A DNA stretch of 50,871 bases from Streptomyces spinoverrucosus (lineage in GTDB: Bacteria > Actinomycetota > Actinomycetes > Streptomycetales > Streptomycetaceae): the NCBI RefSeq assembly GCF_006539505.1, contig NZ_BJND01000064.1, positions 1 through 50,871 on the forward strand, read 5' to 3'. The notes below the pieces were generated by a model, which did not search any database, was not told the origin of the DNA, and saw nothing but the letters and a program-made list of their open reading frames with translations. Shown here piece by piece: positions 29,436 through 38,003 of the stretch. How positions within the stretch are numbered: position 1 is the first letter of the stretch; every line of letters begins with the position of its first letter. Both the position numbers and the translations under genes were made by a program.

Positions 29436-30116
29436 ATGATGGAAAGCAACCGGGGGCACTTGCTCCCCATCTACGTCCTCGCCGACGAGTCGGGCTCCAT
29501 GGACGAGCACATCGACGACCTCAACGACGGCCTGCGCTCCCTGCACCAGGCGCTGCTCGGCGAGCCGATGGCCGCCGCCAAGGTGCGCTTCTCGGTGCTC
29601 GGCTTCTCCGACGACGTGATCGAACGCGTCCGCCTGGTCGACCTGCGCAGCGCGGCCGAGTTCCCGCGGCTCACCACCCGCGGCATGACCAGCTACCGGG
29701 CCGCCTTCGAGGACCTGATCAGCCGCATACCGGCCGATGTGAACCGCCTGAAGGCCGAGGGCTACCAGGTGCACCGGCCCGCGGTGTTCTTCCTCAGCGA
29801 CGGCCTGCCCAACCACGGCGAGGACTGGCAGGACCCGCACCGCCGCCTCACCGACCGCAACACCACCCTGGGCGCGCCCAACATCATCGCCTGCGGGATC
29901 GTGGACGCCGACGCGAAGACGATCAGCCAGGTCGCCACCCGGCCGGAGTTCGGATTCGTCGCGAACAAGGGCGTCGACGTCGGCGCGGCCATCGCCAAGT
30001 TCTGCACGGCGCTGACCAAGAGCGTGATCTCCTCGGGCCGTTCACTGGGCTCGGCGTCCCCGCAGCTGGTGGTGGACAAGCCCGAGGGCTTCACCGTCGC
30101 GATCGATGTGATCTGA
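29436..30116 (+). CDS. TerY-type vWA domain protein
   Basis: 226 aa, a stand-alone von Willebrand factor A domain. The MIDAS is complete: Asp17-Ser19-Ser21 (LADESGSMDEH), Thr in RGMTSYRAAF, and Asp in FFLSDGLPN. This matches TerY-like proteins of tellurite/stress clusters, which form a triad with a PP2C phosphatase and a protein kinase, exactly the next two genes. Metal binding would mediate protein contacts. GGAAG precedes the ATG; a 64-nt gap from the upstream gene is the largest in the cluster. The GTG of the phosphatase gene begins two bases after the stop codon starts a new unit (stop 30114-30116, start 30118). Confidence 0.9.
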   Translation: MMESNRGHLLPIYVLADESGSMDEHIDDLNDGLRSLHQALLGEPMAAAKVRFSVLGFSDDVIERVRLVDLRSAAEFPRLTTRGMTSYRAAFEDLISRIPADVNRLKAEGYQVHRPAVFFLSDGLPNHGEDWQDPHRRLTDRNTTLGAPNIIACGIVDADAKTISQVATRPEFGFVANKGVDVGAAIAKFCTALTKSVISSGRSLGSASPQLVVDKPEGFTVAIDVI

Positions 30117-30117
30117 C

Positions 30118-31263
30118 GTGAGGTTTCCCCATCGTCGCGCCCCCGACGAACCCCCGAAGCAGACCGGCCCGGCACCCGCGCCACCCCGCCCGGCACCGCC
30201 CCTGCGCCCGCAGCAGCCCGCGCAGGCCGGTGTCTACGACTGGCAGCAGGACGCCGACTGGCAGCAGGGGGCGGCGGACTCGCAGCAGGGGGCGTCTGAC
30301 TGGCAGCAGGGGGCGGCTGACTGGCGGTCCCCGCATCAGCCGCAGCCCCGGCCGACATCGCCGAAGAACATCGGCATGGACCTGTGGCGCCGGATGTCCC
30401 TCGACGCGGAGGAGACCGCCGACTTCCCGCCGCGGCCGCCGACGGGCGGGCTGTCGTACCGCCCCGACACGGTGTGCGACGGCTGGTCGACGCACACCCT
30501 CGATCTGCGGCTGGCCTCGGTCCGCGGCCAGCAGCACCGCTGGGACGGGCGCCCGCGCGAGGACGACGCCGCGGCGGCCTGGGACCCGAGCACCGGCGCC
30601 GTGGTGATCGCCGTCGCCGACGGGGTGTCCGACGCGCGCCAGCCGCACATCGGCTCCCAACTGGCCTGCCGCAGCGCGGTCGACGAGCTGCTCAAGCAGG
30701 TGCGCGAGGGCGGCGGCTTCGTCACGGACTGGCAGAAGCTGCTGTCCACGGTCCACTGGCAGCTGCGCGAACAGGCCGGCCGTCTGTTGCGCACCCCGGA
30801 CGCCGGGGTCGCGGAGACAGCCGAGCTGCTGGCCACCACGCTGGTCGCCGGGGTCGCCACGCCCACCCCGGAGGGCGTCCAGGTCGCCCTGCTGTCGGTG
30901 GGCGACTCCGGGGTCTGGCAGATCAAACACGAGGAGCTCTACCCGATGCTGGGCGGCAAGACCGCCGGCGCCGACGGGCTGCTCTCCTCGGCCGTGCAGC
31001 CACTGCCGTACGTCCCCCGGGACTTCCGGCCGCTGGAGTTCAGGCTGGAGCCGGGCAGCGTCCTGCTGGTCGGCACGGACGGGTTCGGCGACCCGGTCGG
31101 CGACGGGCGCGGCATGGTCGGCCGGCTCTTCGCCGACCAGCTGCGCCGCCCCGTACCGCCGCTGGGTTTCGCGCACCTGCTCGACTTCGCCCGGGAGACC
31201 TTCGACGACGACCGGACCCTGATCGCCCTGTGGCCCCGCGACCGTGAACGGACAGAGCCATGA
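30118..31263 (+). CDS. PP2C-family protein phosphatase with repeat-containing N-terminal extension
   Basis: 381 aa. The N-terminal 130 residues are Pro/Gln-rich, with four heptad-like copies of DWQQGAA at 41-69. The PP2C domain shows PREDDA (147-151), VIAVADGVSD (metal Asp168), LLSVGDSGVW, LLVGTDGFGD (metal Asp321) and DDDRTLIALW (Asp364/365). It would remove phosphate from Ser/Thr, most obviously from the kinase encoded next (ATGA overlap) or its targets. Lying between a TerY protein and a kinase, it completes a TerY-P triad. Confidence 0.9.
   Translation: MRFPHRRAPDEPPKQTGPAPAPPRPAPPLRPQQPAQAGVYDWQQDADWQQGAADSQQGASDWQQGAADWRSPHQPQPRPTSPKNIGMDLWRRMSLDAEETADFPPRPPTGGLSYRPDTVCDGWSTHTLDLRLASVRGQQHRWDGRPREDDAAAAWDPSTGAVVIAVADGVSDARQPHIGSQLACRSAVDELLKQVREGGGFVTDWQKLLSTVHWQLREQAGRLLRTPDAGVAETAELLATTLVAGVATPTPEGVQVALLSVGDSGVWQIKHEELYPMLGGKTAGADGLLSSAVQPLPYVPRDFRPLEFRLEPGSVLLVGTDGFGDPVGDGRGMVGRLFADQLRRPVPPLGFAHLLDFARETFDDDRTLIALWPRDRERTEP
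30238..30324 (+). repeat. 21-bp in-frame tandem repeat in the phosphatase gene
   Basis: Four units of GAC TGG CAG CAG plus GGG GCG GCN; the first unit is six codons, the rest seven. The near-identity in DNA, including the third base, points to recent slippage. Copy number may vary between strains. Confidence 0.8.
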
Positions 31264-32969
31264 TGACGACGGTGTCCTGGGTCCGGCCGGACCAGCTCGG
31301 TGACTACACCGCGCACTCCCTGGGCGCCGGCGGGCAGGGCAAGGTGTACGCCGTGCCCAGCCCGCCCGGCCGGTTCCAGGGCGAGTACCTCGCCTACAAG
31401 GAGTACCTGCCGTCCCTCGCGTACGACGCCGACGTCCTGCACGACATGGTGGTGCTGCGCGACCTGCTGAGCCCGTCCGACCGCGCCCTGCTGGACAACC
31501 GGCTGACCTGGCCGTGCGCCATGGTCTACACGGGCCGCCCGCCCGAGCGGCTGCCGCCGTCGCAGAACGCCGGGATGCGCGTGGTCGGCTTTCTGATGCC
31601 GCGCGTGGCACCGGCGTACGAACTGCACAGCCCGAACCTGTCGGAGGTGAAGCTCCAGGCCCTGGAGTTCCTGCTCAACGACGACGGCTACGCAGCCCGG
31701 ATCGGCCTGCACGTCGACGACGAGCAGCGGCTGGCGCTGCTGCTCGATCTGGCGCGCACCCTGGACCGGCTGCACCACAACGGGGTGAGCGTGGGCGACC
31801 TGTCGCCGAAGAACATCCTGTTCACCCAGATCGGCACGCCCAAGTGCCTGCTGATCGACTGCGACTCGATGCGGTGCCGGGGCCGGGACGTGATGCGCCA
31901 GGTGGAGACCACCGGCTGGGAGGTGCCGGAACCGGCGAAGGCCACGACGGCATCCGACTCCTGGAAGTTCGCCCTGGTCGCCGCGCGGGTCTTCAACCGC
32001 GACCACGACAGCACGGACCTCGCACCGCTGCGCGCCGTCTCCACCGAGCTGGCCGGCCTCGCCTCGCGCGGCCAGAGCCGGGACCCCGCGCGACGGCCCG
32101 CGATGGCCGAGTGGCTGACCGCGCTGGACCTGGCCCAGCTGCGCATGCACCGCCCTCCGCCGACCGCACCCGCCGGGAACCCCTACCAGCCGCCCCGGCA
32201 GCAGCCGTTGCCCCCGGACCCGGAACCGGACCCGAACCCGGCCCCGGTCCCGAACCCGGCCCCGTTCCAGGTCTGGACCCCGCCGCAGCGGCCCCCGGCC
32301 CCGTCCGGGACGGGCGGCGGCGGAGGGCTGGGCAAGGCCGTCATGGTGCTGCTGCTGGTGCTCGCGGGCCTGTGGGCCGCCGTGCAGTACGGGCCCGAGC
32401 TCGTGGACTCGCTGACGTCGAGTGCGGGAGCGGCGACCGACAACCCCTCCGTCCGTTCCGCACCCGACACCGGCGGCACATCTCCGCCACCCCAGGACAC
32501 GTCGGACCCCGAACCGGAACCGGAACCCGAACCGGAGTACCTGGCCGAGGCACCCGGCGCGTCCGTGGACTACTCCCAGGCGTCCGACGCGCCACAAGCC
32601 CCCGAAGTGGCCGCCATGTTCGCCCACTTCTACGGCGCCATCAACACCAAGGACTACGACAAGGCGCTCGGCCACTACGACCCCAACACCGCCACGGTGG
32701 ACCTCGACTCCGCCTCGAGCCGCGACAAGTGGAAGGAGGTCATGGCCACCACGGAGGAGTCCGACATCGCCCTCACGGCCGTACGCGACTCCGGCGACTT
32801 CACCCTCGCCACGGTCACCTTCCGCAGCCACCAGGACCCCGGCTACGGCCCCGCCGGCTACGAGAACAGCACCTGCACGGACTGGACGATCACCTACCAA
32901 CTGACCGCCACCGACGGCTACCGCATCTTCAAGGCACCGAAGGAGGGGGTGAGCCACTCCCCTTGCTGA
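31260..32969 (+). CDS. Membrane-anchored protein kinase with extracellular NTF2-like domain
   Basis: 569 aa. The cytoplasmic kinase has a G loop (GAGGQGKVY, 22-30), Lys47 (AYKEYL), catalytic loop VGDLSPKNIL (Asp180, Asn185) and DCD in place of DFG (Asp200). This divergent set fits kinases of TerY-P triads more than Pkn/Hanks enzymes. A Pro-rich linker (298-350) leads to one membrane helix (358-376), a second acidic Pro-rich stretch with Pro-Glu repeats (417-426) and an outside domain (about 448-569; FAHFYGAINTKDYDKALGHY) like NTF2/Cys-paired ligand domains. It is the last gene of the cluster and converges with the Crp gene, seven bases away. Confidence 0.85.
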   Translation: MMTTVSWVRPDQLGDYTAHSLGAGGQGKVYAVPSPPGRFQGEYLAYKEYLPSLAYDADVLHDMVVLRDLLSPSDRALLDNRLTWPCAMVYTGRPPERLPPSQNAGMRVVGFLMPRVAPAYELHSPNLSEVKLQALEFLLNDDGYAARIGLHVDDEQRLALLLDLARTLDRLHHNGVSVGDLSPKNILFTQIGTPKCLLIDCDSMRCRGRDVMRQVETTGWEVPEPAKATTASDSWKFALVAARVFNRDHDSTDLAPLRAVSTELAGLASRGQSRDPARRPAMAEWLTALDLAQLRMHRPPPTAPAGNPYQPPRQQPLPPDPEPDPNPAPVPNPAPFQVWTPPQRPPAPSGTGGGGGLGKAVMVLLLVLAGLWAAVQYGPELVDSLTSSAGAATDNPSVRSAPDTGGTSPPPQDTSDPEPEPEPEPEYLAEAPGASVDYSQASDAPQAPEVAAMFAHFYGAINTKDYDKALGHYDPNTATVDLDSASSRDKWKEVMATTEESDIALTAVRDSGDFTLATVTFRSHQDPGYGPAGYENSTCTDWTITYQLTATDGYRIFKAPKEGVSHSPC

Positions 32970-32976
32970 GCCCGGG

Positions 32977-33654
32977 TCACCCGCCGAACGCCAGCCTCTT
33001 CAACTGGTCCACGGACACCACCAGCAACGACTGACGCCCCGTCACCACCCAGCCCTGGGCGCGCCACTGCTCCAGGACCCGGCTCACCGTGCGCCGGGAG
33101 GTGAGCAGCAGTCCGGCGAGGTCGTCCTGGGAGAGGGGGAGCCCGATCCGGCGGCCGGTGCCGTCGGGTTCCGGCTCGCCGCAGCGTTCGACCAGGTCGA
33201 GCAGGAGGGCGGCGAGCCGGGCGGGCACCGGCTCGGTGATGCCGGTGCGCTGGGCGTCGGCCTCGCGCAGCCGTTGCGACAGCGTCTGCTCCAGCGCCGC
33301 CGCGATGGACGGCCGGGACCGGGCGTACGCGGAGAAGCGGGCCGCCGTCAGCTGCAGTACGCCGACGGCGGTGGCCGTGAGGAGCGACGCCGAGCGGCGC
33401 CGCCCCTCCAGACCGGCCTGCTCGCCCAGGAGTTCGCCCGGACCGCGCAGGGCGAGCAGCGCACGGTAACCGGCGTGCGACTGGGCGACCACCTTGATCC
33501 AGCCGCTCTGCAGCACGACCAGATGGTCCGAGTCGTCGCCCTGCGCGAGCAGCAGCCGGTCCGCTGGCAGCGACAGCCGGGTGCCCGAACGCTCCAGCAG
33601 GGCCCGGTCGGCGGGATCGAGCGCCTCCCAGAAGGAGGCGGGGCGGTGAGCCAT
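32977..33654 (-). CDS. Crp/Fnr-family regulator with intact cyclic-nucleotide cassette
   Basis: 225 aa from the ATG at 33654. The cNMP-binding domain (residues 10-125) keeps the phosphate-binding cassette: Gly77-Glu78 and Arg87-Ser88-Ala89 (GEQAGLEGRRRSAS), which matches the cAMP-Crp pattern and not ligand-free Fnr types. No Fe-S cysteines are seen at the N-terminus. The C-terminal winged helix (LSQDDLAGLLLTSRRTVSRV) binds DNA. The start lies two bases after the stop of the Pycsar-effector-like gene, so they share a transcript. A role as nucleotide-gated regulator of this region is inferred. Confidence 0.92.
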   Translation of the reverse strand: MAHRPASFWEALDPADRALLERSGTRLSLPADRLLLAQGDDSDHLVVLQSGWIKVVAQSHAGYRALLALRGPGELLGEQAGLEGRRRSASLLTATAVGVLQLTAARFSAYARSRPSIAAALEQTLSQRLREADAQRTGITEPVPARLAALLLDLVERCGEPEPDGTGRRIGLPLSQDDLAGLLLTSRRTVSRVLEQWRAQGWVVTGRQSLLVVSVDQLKRLAFGG

Positions 33655-33656
33655 GG

Positions 33657-34154
33657 CTACCGGCCCAGCAGCCAGGCGAGCACGACGACGACCACACCGG
33701 CCACGGCGAGCATCAACGACTGCCGCACCCGCTGCTGCTTGGCCCATATGACCTGGCTCATCTCGACCAGTTGACGGCTCAGCGGAGCCAGCGCAGAGGT
33801 GTCGGCGAGCTTCTCTGCGAGACGGTCGGGTTCCCAGTGCCGCAGATCCCCGAAGTACACGAAGTTCTGCCGCCAGTCGTGCCCCTGCGCCGTACCCAGC
33901 CGCGGACTGACGACGGAAACGGCGGCGAGCGCCGCCACCCCCAGCAGTACCGCACCCACCCAGAACAGCACCGTCGGAAACGCACCCTCCACCTGCCCCA
34001 ACTGATGCCGGGACCCGGAGAACGCGATGATCGCACCCAACGCGGCCGACTCCAACGTCAACGCGAACCCGGCCTTGGCGTCCACCTTCCCGGTCCAGTC
34101 GACAAGCGCCGCATGGATCCGCCAGGCCGTCTCCACGGGATCCGTATCCGCCAT
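33657..34154 (-). CDS. Pycsar-effector-like (PycTM/DUF5706) membrane protein
   Basis: 165 aa. An N-terminal helix carries VDAKAGFALTLE (24-35), the D-x-K-A signature that opens the PycTM/DUF5706 family, followed by membrane segments at about 27-46 and 59-82, a soluble middle and a third at about 145-163. In anti-phage Pycsar systems such proteins respond to cCMP or cUMP by disrupting the membrane. Family assignment is from motif memory and length. GGGGGCGGAAG precedes the ATG. It lies between a lysozyme gene and a cyclic-nucleotide-binding regulator on one strand. A housekeeping role is equally possible, since such proteins are frequent in Streptomyces. Confidence 0.75.
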   Translation of the reverse strand: MADTDPVETAWRIHAALVDWTGKVDAKAGFALTLESAALGAIIAFSGSRHQLGQVEGAFPTVLFWVGAVLLGVAALAAVSVVSPRLGTAQGHDWRQNFVYFGDLRHWEPDRLAEKLADTSALAPLSRQLVEMSQVIWAKQQRVRQSLMLAVAGVVVVVLAWLLGR

Positions 34155-34169
34155 GCTTCCGCCCCCTGT

Positions 34170-34727
34170 TCAGTCGCCCCTGGCCCACGTCCGTAAGGCG
34201 TCCTTGCTCGCGAAGTCGGCGACATTCTTGTCGATCGGGTCGTCCGTGTACTGGTGGAAGCGCCATTTCGCCTTGATACGAGGCTTGCCCGCCGTGACGT
34301 AGTCCGCGATCCACAGGCCGTCGCCGGCGTAGGAGGTGGTGTCGATGTTCAGCCAGTAGTGGCGGTTGCAGTACAGCACCACCCGGTTGTTCGGCCGCAG
34401 TTCCTTCACCTTGCGGATGAAGCGGTCCTTCTCCGCGTTGCTCGCGTGTGTCCCGGCGCCGGTGGTCTCCCAGTCGACGGCGAGGATGTCGCCGGCCCGC
34501 TCGGGTGCCTTGCTGACGAAGTACTCGGCCTGGGCCGTGAGGTTGCCCGGCCAGAGGAAGTGGTAGAAGCCGACGACGAGGCCGGCGTCCCGGCCGCGTT
34601 TGGTCTGGGCGGCCAGTTTGGGGTTGACGTAGGAACGGCCCTCCGTCGCCTTGACGAAGACGAAGGAGAGGCCGTCGGTGTCGTAAGTCGTGGACTGGTA
34701 GGAGCTGACGTCGATGCCGCGCAGCAT
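34170..34727 (-). CDS. GH25 lysozyme (muramidase), contains a TTA codon
   Basis: 185 aa from the ATG at 34727 with GGGAG five bases upstream. The GH25 barrel shows the RGIDVSSYQ start (catalytic Asp), FVFVKATEGRSYVNP, GFYHFLWPG and DILAVDWETTG (catalytic Asp-x-Glu), so it should cleave peptidoglycan between MurNAc and GlcNAc. There is no signal peptide, which is unusual for a wall hydrolase; export by a non-classical path or phage-like holin route would be needed. Codon 34194-34196 is TTA on the coding strand (Leu near the C-terminus), so translation depends on bldA. The PycTM-like gene follows after 15 nt. Confidence 0.9.
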   Translation of the reverse strand: MLRGIDVSSYQSTTYDTDGLSFVFVKATEGRSYVNPKLAAQTKRGRDAGLVVGFYHFLWPGNLTAQAEYFVSKAPERAGDILAVDWETTGAGTHASNAEKDRFIRKVKELRPNNRVVLYCNRHYWLNIDTTSYAGDGLWIADYVTAGKPRIKAKWRFHQYTDDPIDKNVADFASKDALRTWARGD

Positions 34728-34795
34728 GGGGACTCCCGGACGTGACTGTGGGGGACGGGAGTTGATGATTCCCCTTCGCCGCGCCGGCGACGCGC

Positions 34796-36163
34796 TCAGC
34801 ACTCGATGATGTTCACCGCCAGCCCACCCCGGGCCGTCTCCTTGTACTTCACGCTCATGTCGGCGCCGGTGTCCTTCATCGTCTTGATGACCTTGTCCAG
34901 GGAGACCTTGTGGCTGCCGTCGCCGCGCATCGCCATCCGGGCCGCCGTGACCGCCTTCACCGCGGCCATGCCGTTGCGTTCGATGCACGGGATCTGGACC
35001 AGGCCGCCGACCGGATCGCAGGTGAGGCCGAGGTTGTGTTCCATGCCGATCTCGGCGGCGTTCTCCACCTGCTCGGGGCTGCCGCCGAGCACCTCCGCGA
35101 GGGCACCCGCGGCCATCGAGCAGGCGGAGCCGACCTCGCCCTGGCAGCCGACCTCGGCGCCGGAGATGGAGGCGTTCTCCTTGAAGAGCATGCCGATCGC
35201 GCCGGCGGCGAGGAGGAAGCGGACCACGCCGTCCTCGTCCGCGCCCGGCACGAAGTTGATGTAGTAGTGCAGGACCGCCGGGATGATGCCGGCCGCGCCG
35301 TTCGTGGGGGCGGTGACGACCCGGCCGCCGGCCGCGTTCTCCTCGTTCACCGCCATCGCGTAGAGCGTGATCCACTCCATGGCGAGGGCCTTCGGGTCGC
35401 CCTCGGAGCGCAGCTTGCGCGCGGTGTTCGCGGCCCGGCGGCGCACCTTCAGCCCGCCCGGCAGGATGCCCTCCCGGGTCATGCCGCGCCGCACGCACGC
35501 CTGCATCACCCGCCAGATGTCCAGCAGCCCGGCGCGGATCTCGTCCTCGGTGCGCCAGGCGCGCTCGTTCTCCAGCATCAGGGACGAGATCGACAGGCCC
35601 GTCTCCTGCGTCAGGCGGAGCAGCTCGTCGCCCGTGCGGAAGGGGTACTTCAGGACCGTGTCGTCCAGCTTGATGCGGTCCGCGCCCACCGCGTCCTCGT
35701 CGACGACGAATCCGCCGCCCACCGAGTAGTACGTCTTGGTCAGCAGCTCCGCCCCGGAGGCGTCGTACGCCCACAGGGTCATGCCGTTCGCGTGGTAGGG
35801 GAGCGCTTTACGGCGGTGGAGGATCAAGTCCGCGTCGAAGTCGAACGCGATCTCGTGCTCGTCGAGCAGCTTCAGCCGGCCGGCGGTCCTGATCGCCTCC
35901 ACCCGTTCGTCGGCGGTCTCCACGTCCACCGTGCGCGGCGAGTCGCCCGCCAGGCCGAGCAGCACCGCCTTGGGCGTGCCGTGCCCGTGTCCGGTCGCGC
36001 CCAGGGAGCCGTACAGCTCGACGCGCAGCGTGGCGACGGAGCCCAGCAGCTCCTCGCTCCGCAGGCGGCGGGCGAAGATACGGGCCGCGCGCATCGGGCC
36101 GACCGTGTGGGAGCTGGACGGGCCGATGCCGATCGAGAACAGGTCGAAGACCGAGATGGCCAC
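34796..36163 (-). CDS. sdaA: L-serine dehydratase (Fe-S type)
   Basis: 455 aa single-chain L-serine ammonia-lyase, converting serine to pyruvate and ammonia. The beta domain (SIGIGPSSSHTVGPMRAA) precedes the alpha domain. Cysteines for the 4Fe-4S cluster lie in GCQGEVGSACSMAAG, LTCDPVGG and IPCIERN; the tail ends in IIEC, the C-terminal Cys that occupies the active site in this family. The GTG start has AGGAG upstream. It lies after glyA and the glycine-cleavage genes on the same strand, separated by a hairpin, so glycine carbon can be passed through serine to pyruvate. Confidence 0.96.
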   Translation of the reverse strand: MAISVFDLFSIGIGPSSSHTVGPMRAARIFARRLRSEELLGSVATLRVELYGSLGATGHGHGTPKAVLLGLAGDSPRTVDVETADERVEAIRTAGRLKLLDEHEIAFDFDADLILHRRKALPYHANGMTLWAYDASGAELLTKTYYSVGGGFVVDEDAVGADRIKLDDTVLKYPFRTGDELLRLTQETGLSISSLMLENERAWRTEDEIRAGLLDIWRVMQACVRRGMTREGILPGGLKVRRRAANTARKLRSEGDPKALAMEWITLYAMAVNEENAAGGRVVTAPTNGAAGIIPAVLHYYINFVPGADEDGVVRFLLAAGAIGMLFKENASISGAEVGCQGEVGSACSMAAGALAEVLGGSPEQVENAAEIGMEHNLGLTCDPVGGLVQIPCIERNGMAAVKAVTAARMAMRGDGSHKVSLDKVIKTMKDTGADMSVKYKETARGGLAVNIIEC

Positions 36164-36191
36164 GGTGACTCCTCAGGGCAGGGGTGGTGCG

Positions 36192-36219
36192 GTGGGCTCC
36201 ACGCCGGTGTGGAGCCCAC
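36192..36219 (-). terminator. Hairpin between glyA and sdaA
   Basis: GTGGGCTCCAC (36192-36202) and GTGGAGCCCAC (36209-36219) form a perfect 11-bp stem with a 6-nt loop, 22 nt past the glyA stop. It would end or reduce the riboswitch-controlled transcript before sdaA. Confidence 0.75.
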
Positions 36220-36240
36220 AGTCGAGCTATGTGTTCGGGA

Positions 36241-37503
<1,263 letters not shown>

Positions 37504-37517
37504 GTCGTTACGACTCC

Positions 37518-37895
37518 TCAGCCGGCGGTGTGGGCGGCGTACTCGTCGGCGGAGAGCAGGTCGGCCGGCTCCTCGGCGATGCGCACCTTGAACAGCCAGC
37601 CGCCCTCGAAGGGAGCGGAGTTCACCAGGGAGGGGTCGTTCACGACGTCCTCGTTGATCTCGGTGACCTCACCGGTGACCGGGGAGTACAGGTCGCTGAC
37701 CGACTTGGTCGACTCCAGCTCGCCGCAGGTCTCGCCCGCGGTCACCTGGGAGCCGACCTCGGGGAGCTGGGCGTAGACGACATCGCCGAGCGCGTTCGCC
37801 GCGAACTCGGTGATGCCGACCGTCGCGACGCCGGCCTCGGCGGTCGACAGCCACTCGTGCTCCTTGCTGTAGCGCAGCTGCTGGGGGTTGCTCAT
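37518..37895 (-). CDS. gcvH: Glycine cleavage system H protein
   Basis: 125 aa from the ATG at 37895; 24 further upstream residues would be in frame but the family start is MSNPQQLRYSKEHEW. The lipoyl-lysine is Lys64 (GELESTKSVSDLYSP). H protein shuttles the methylamine group between P, T and L proteins. gcvP is not in this window and must be elsewhere. Confidence 0.97.
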   Translation of the reverse strand: MSNPQQLRYSKEHEWLSTAEAGVATVGITEFAANALGDVVYAQLPEVGSQVTAGETCGELESTKSVSDLYSPVTGEVTEINEDVVNDPSLVNSAPFEGGWLFKVRIAEEPADLLSADEYAAHTAG

Positions 37896-38003
37896 GGCCT
37901 GAATTCTCCTGTACGCGGGGGAGTGCTGGTGAATGGGGGACTGCTGGAACTGTCTTTGAGCAGGCAAAACGTGCGCCGGATCACGTGGACCCGGGCCCAG
38001 TGT

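Noticed and set aside
30238..30324. Possible CRISPR-like array
   Set aside because: Repeats are in frame, adjacent without spacers, and encode DWQQGAA.
30939..32957. 672-codon antisense frame over the kinase gene
   Set aside because: Kinase motifs and operon overlaps support the plus strand only.
34741..34795. Terminator after sdaA
   Set aside because: Only a 6-bp TCGCCG/CGGCGA stem with a 3-nt loop is visible; too weak to call.
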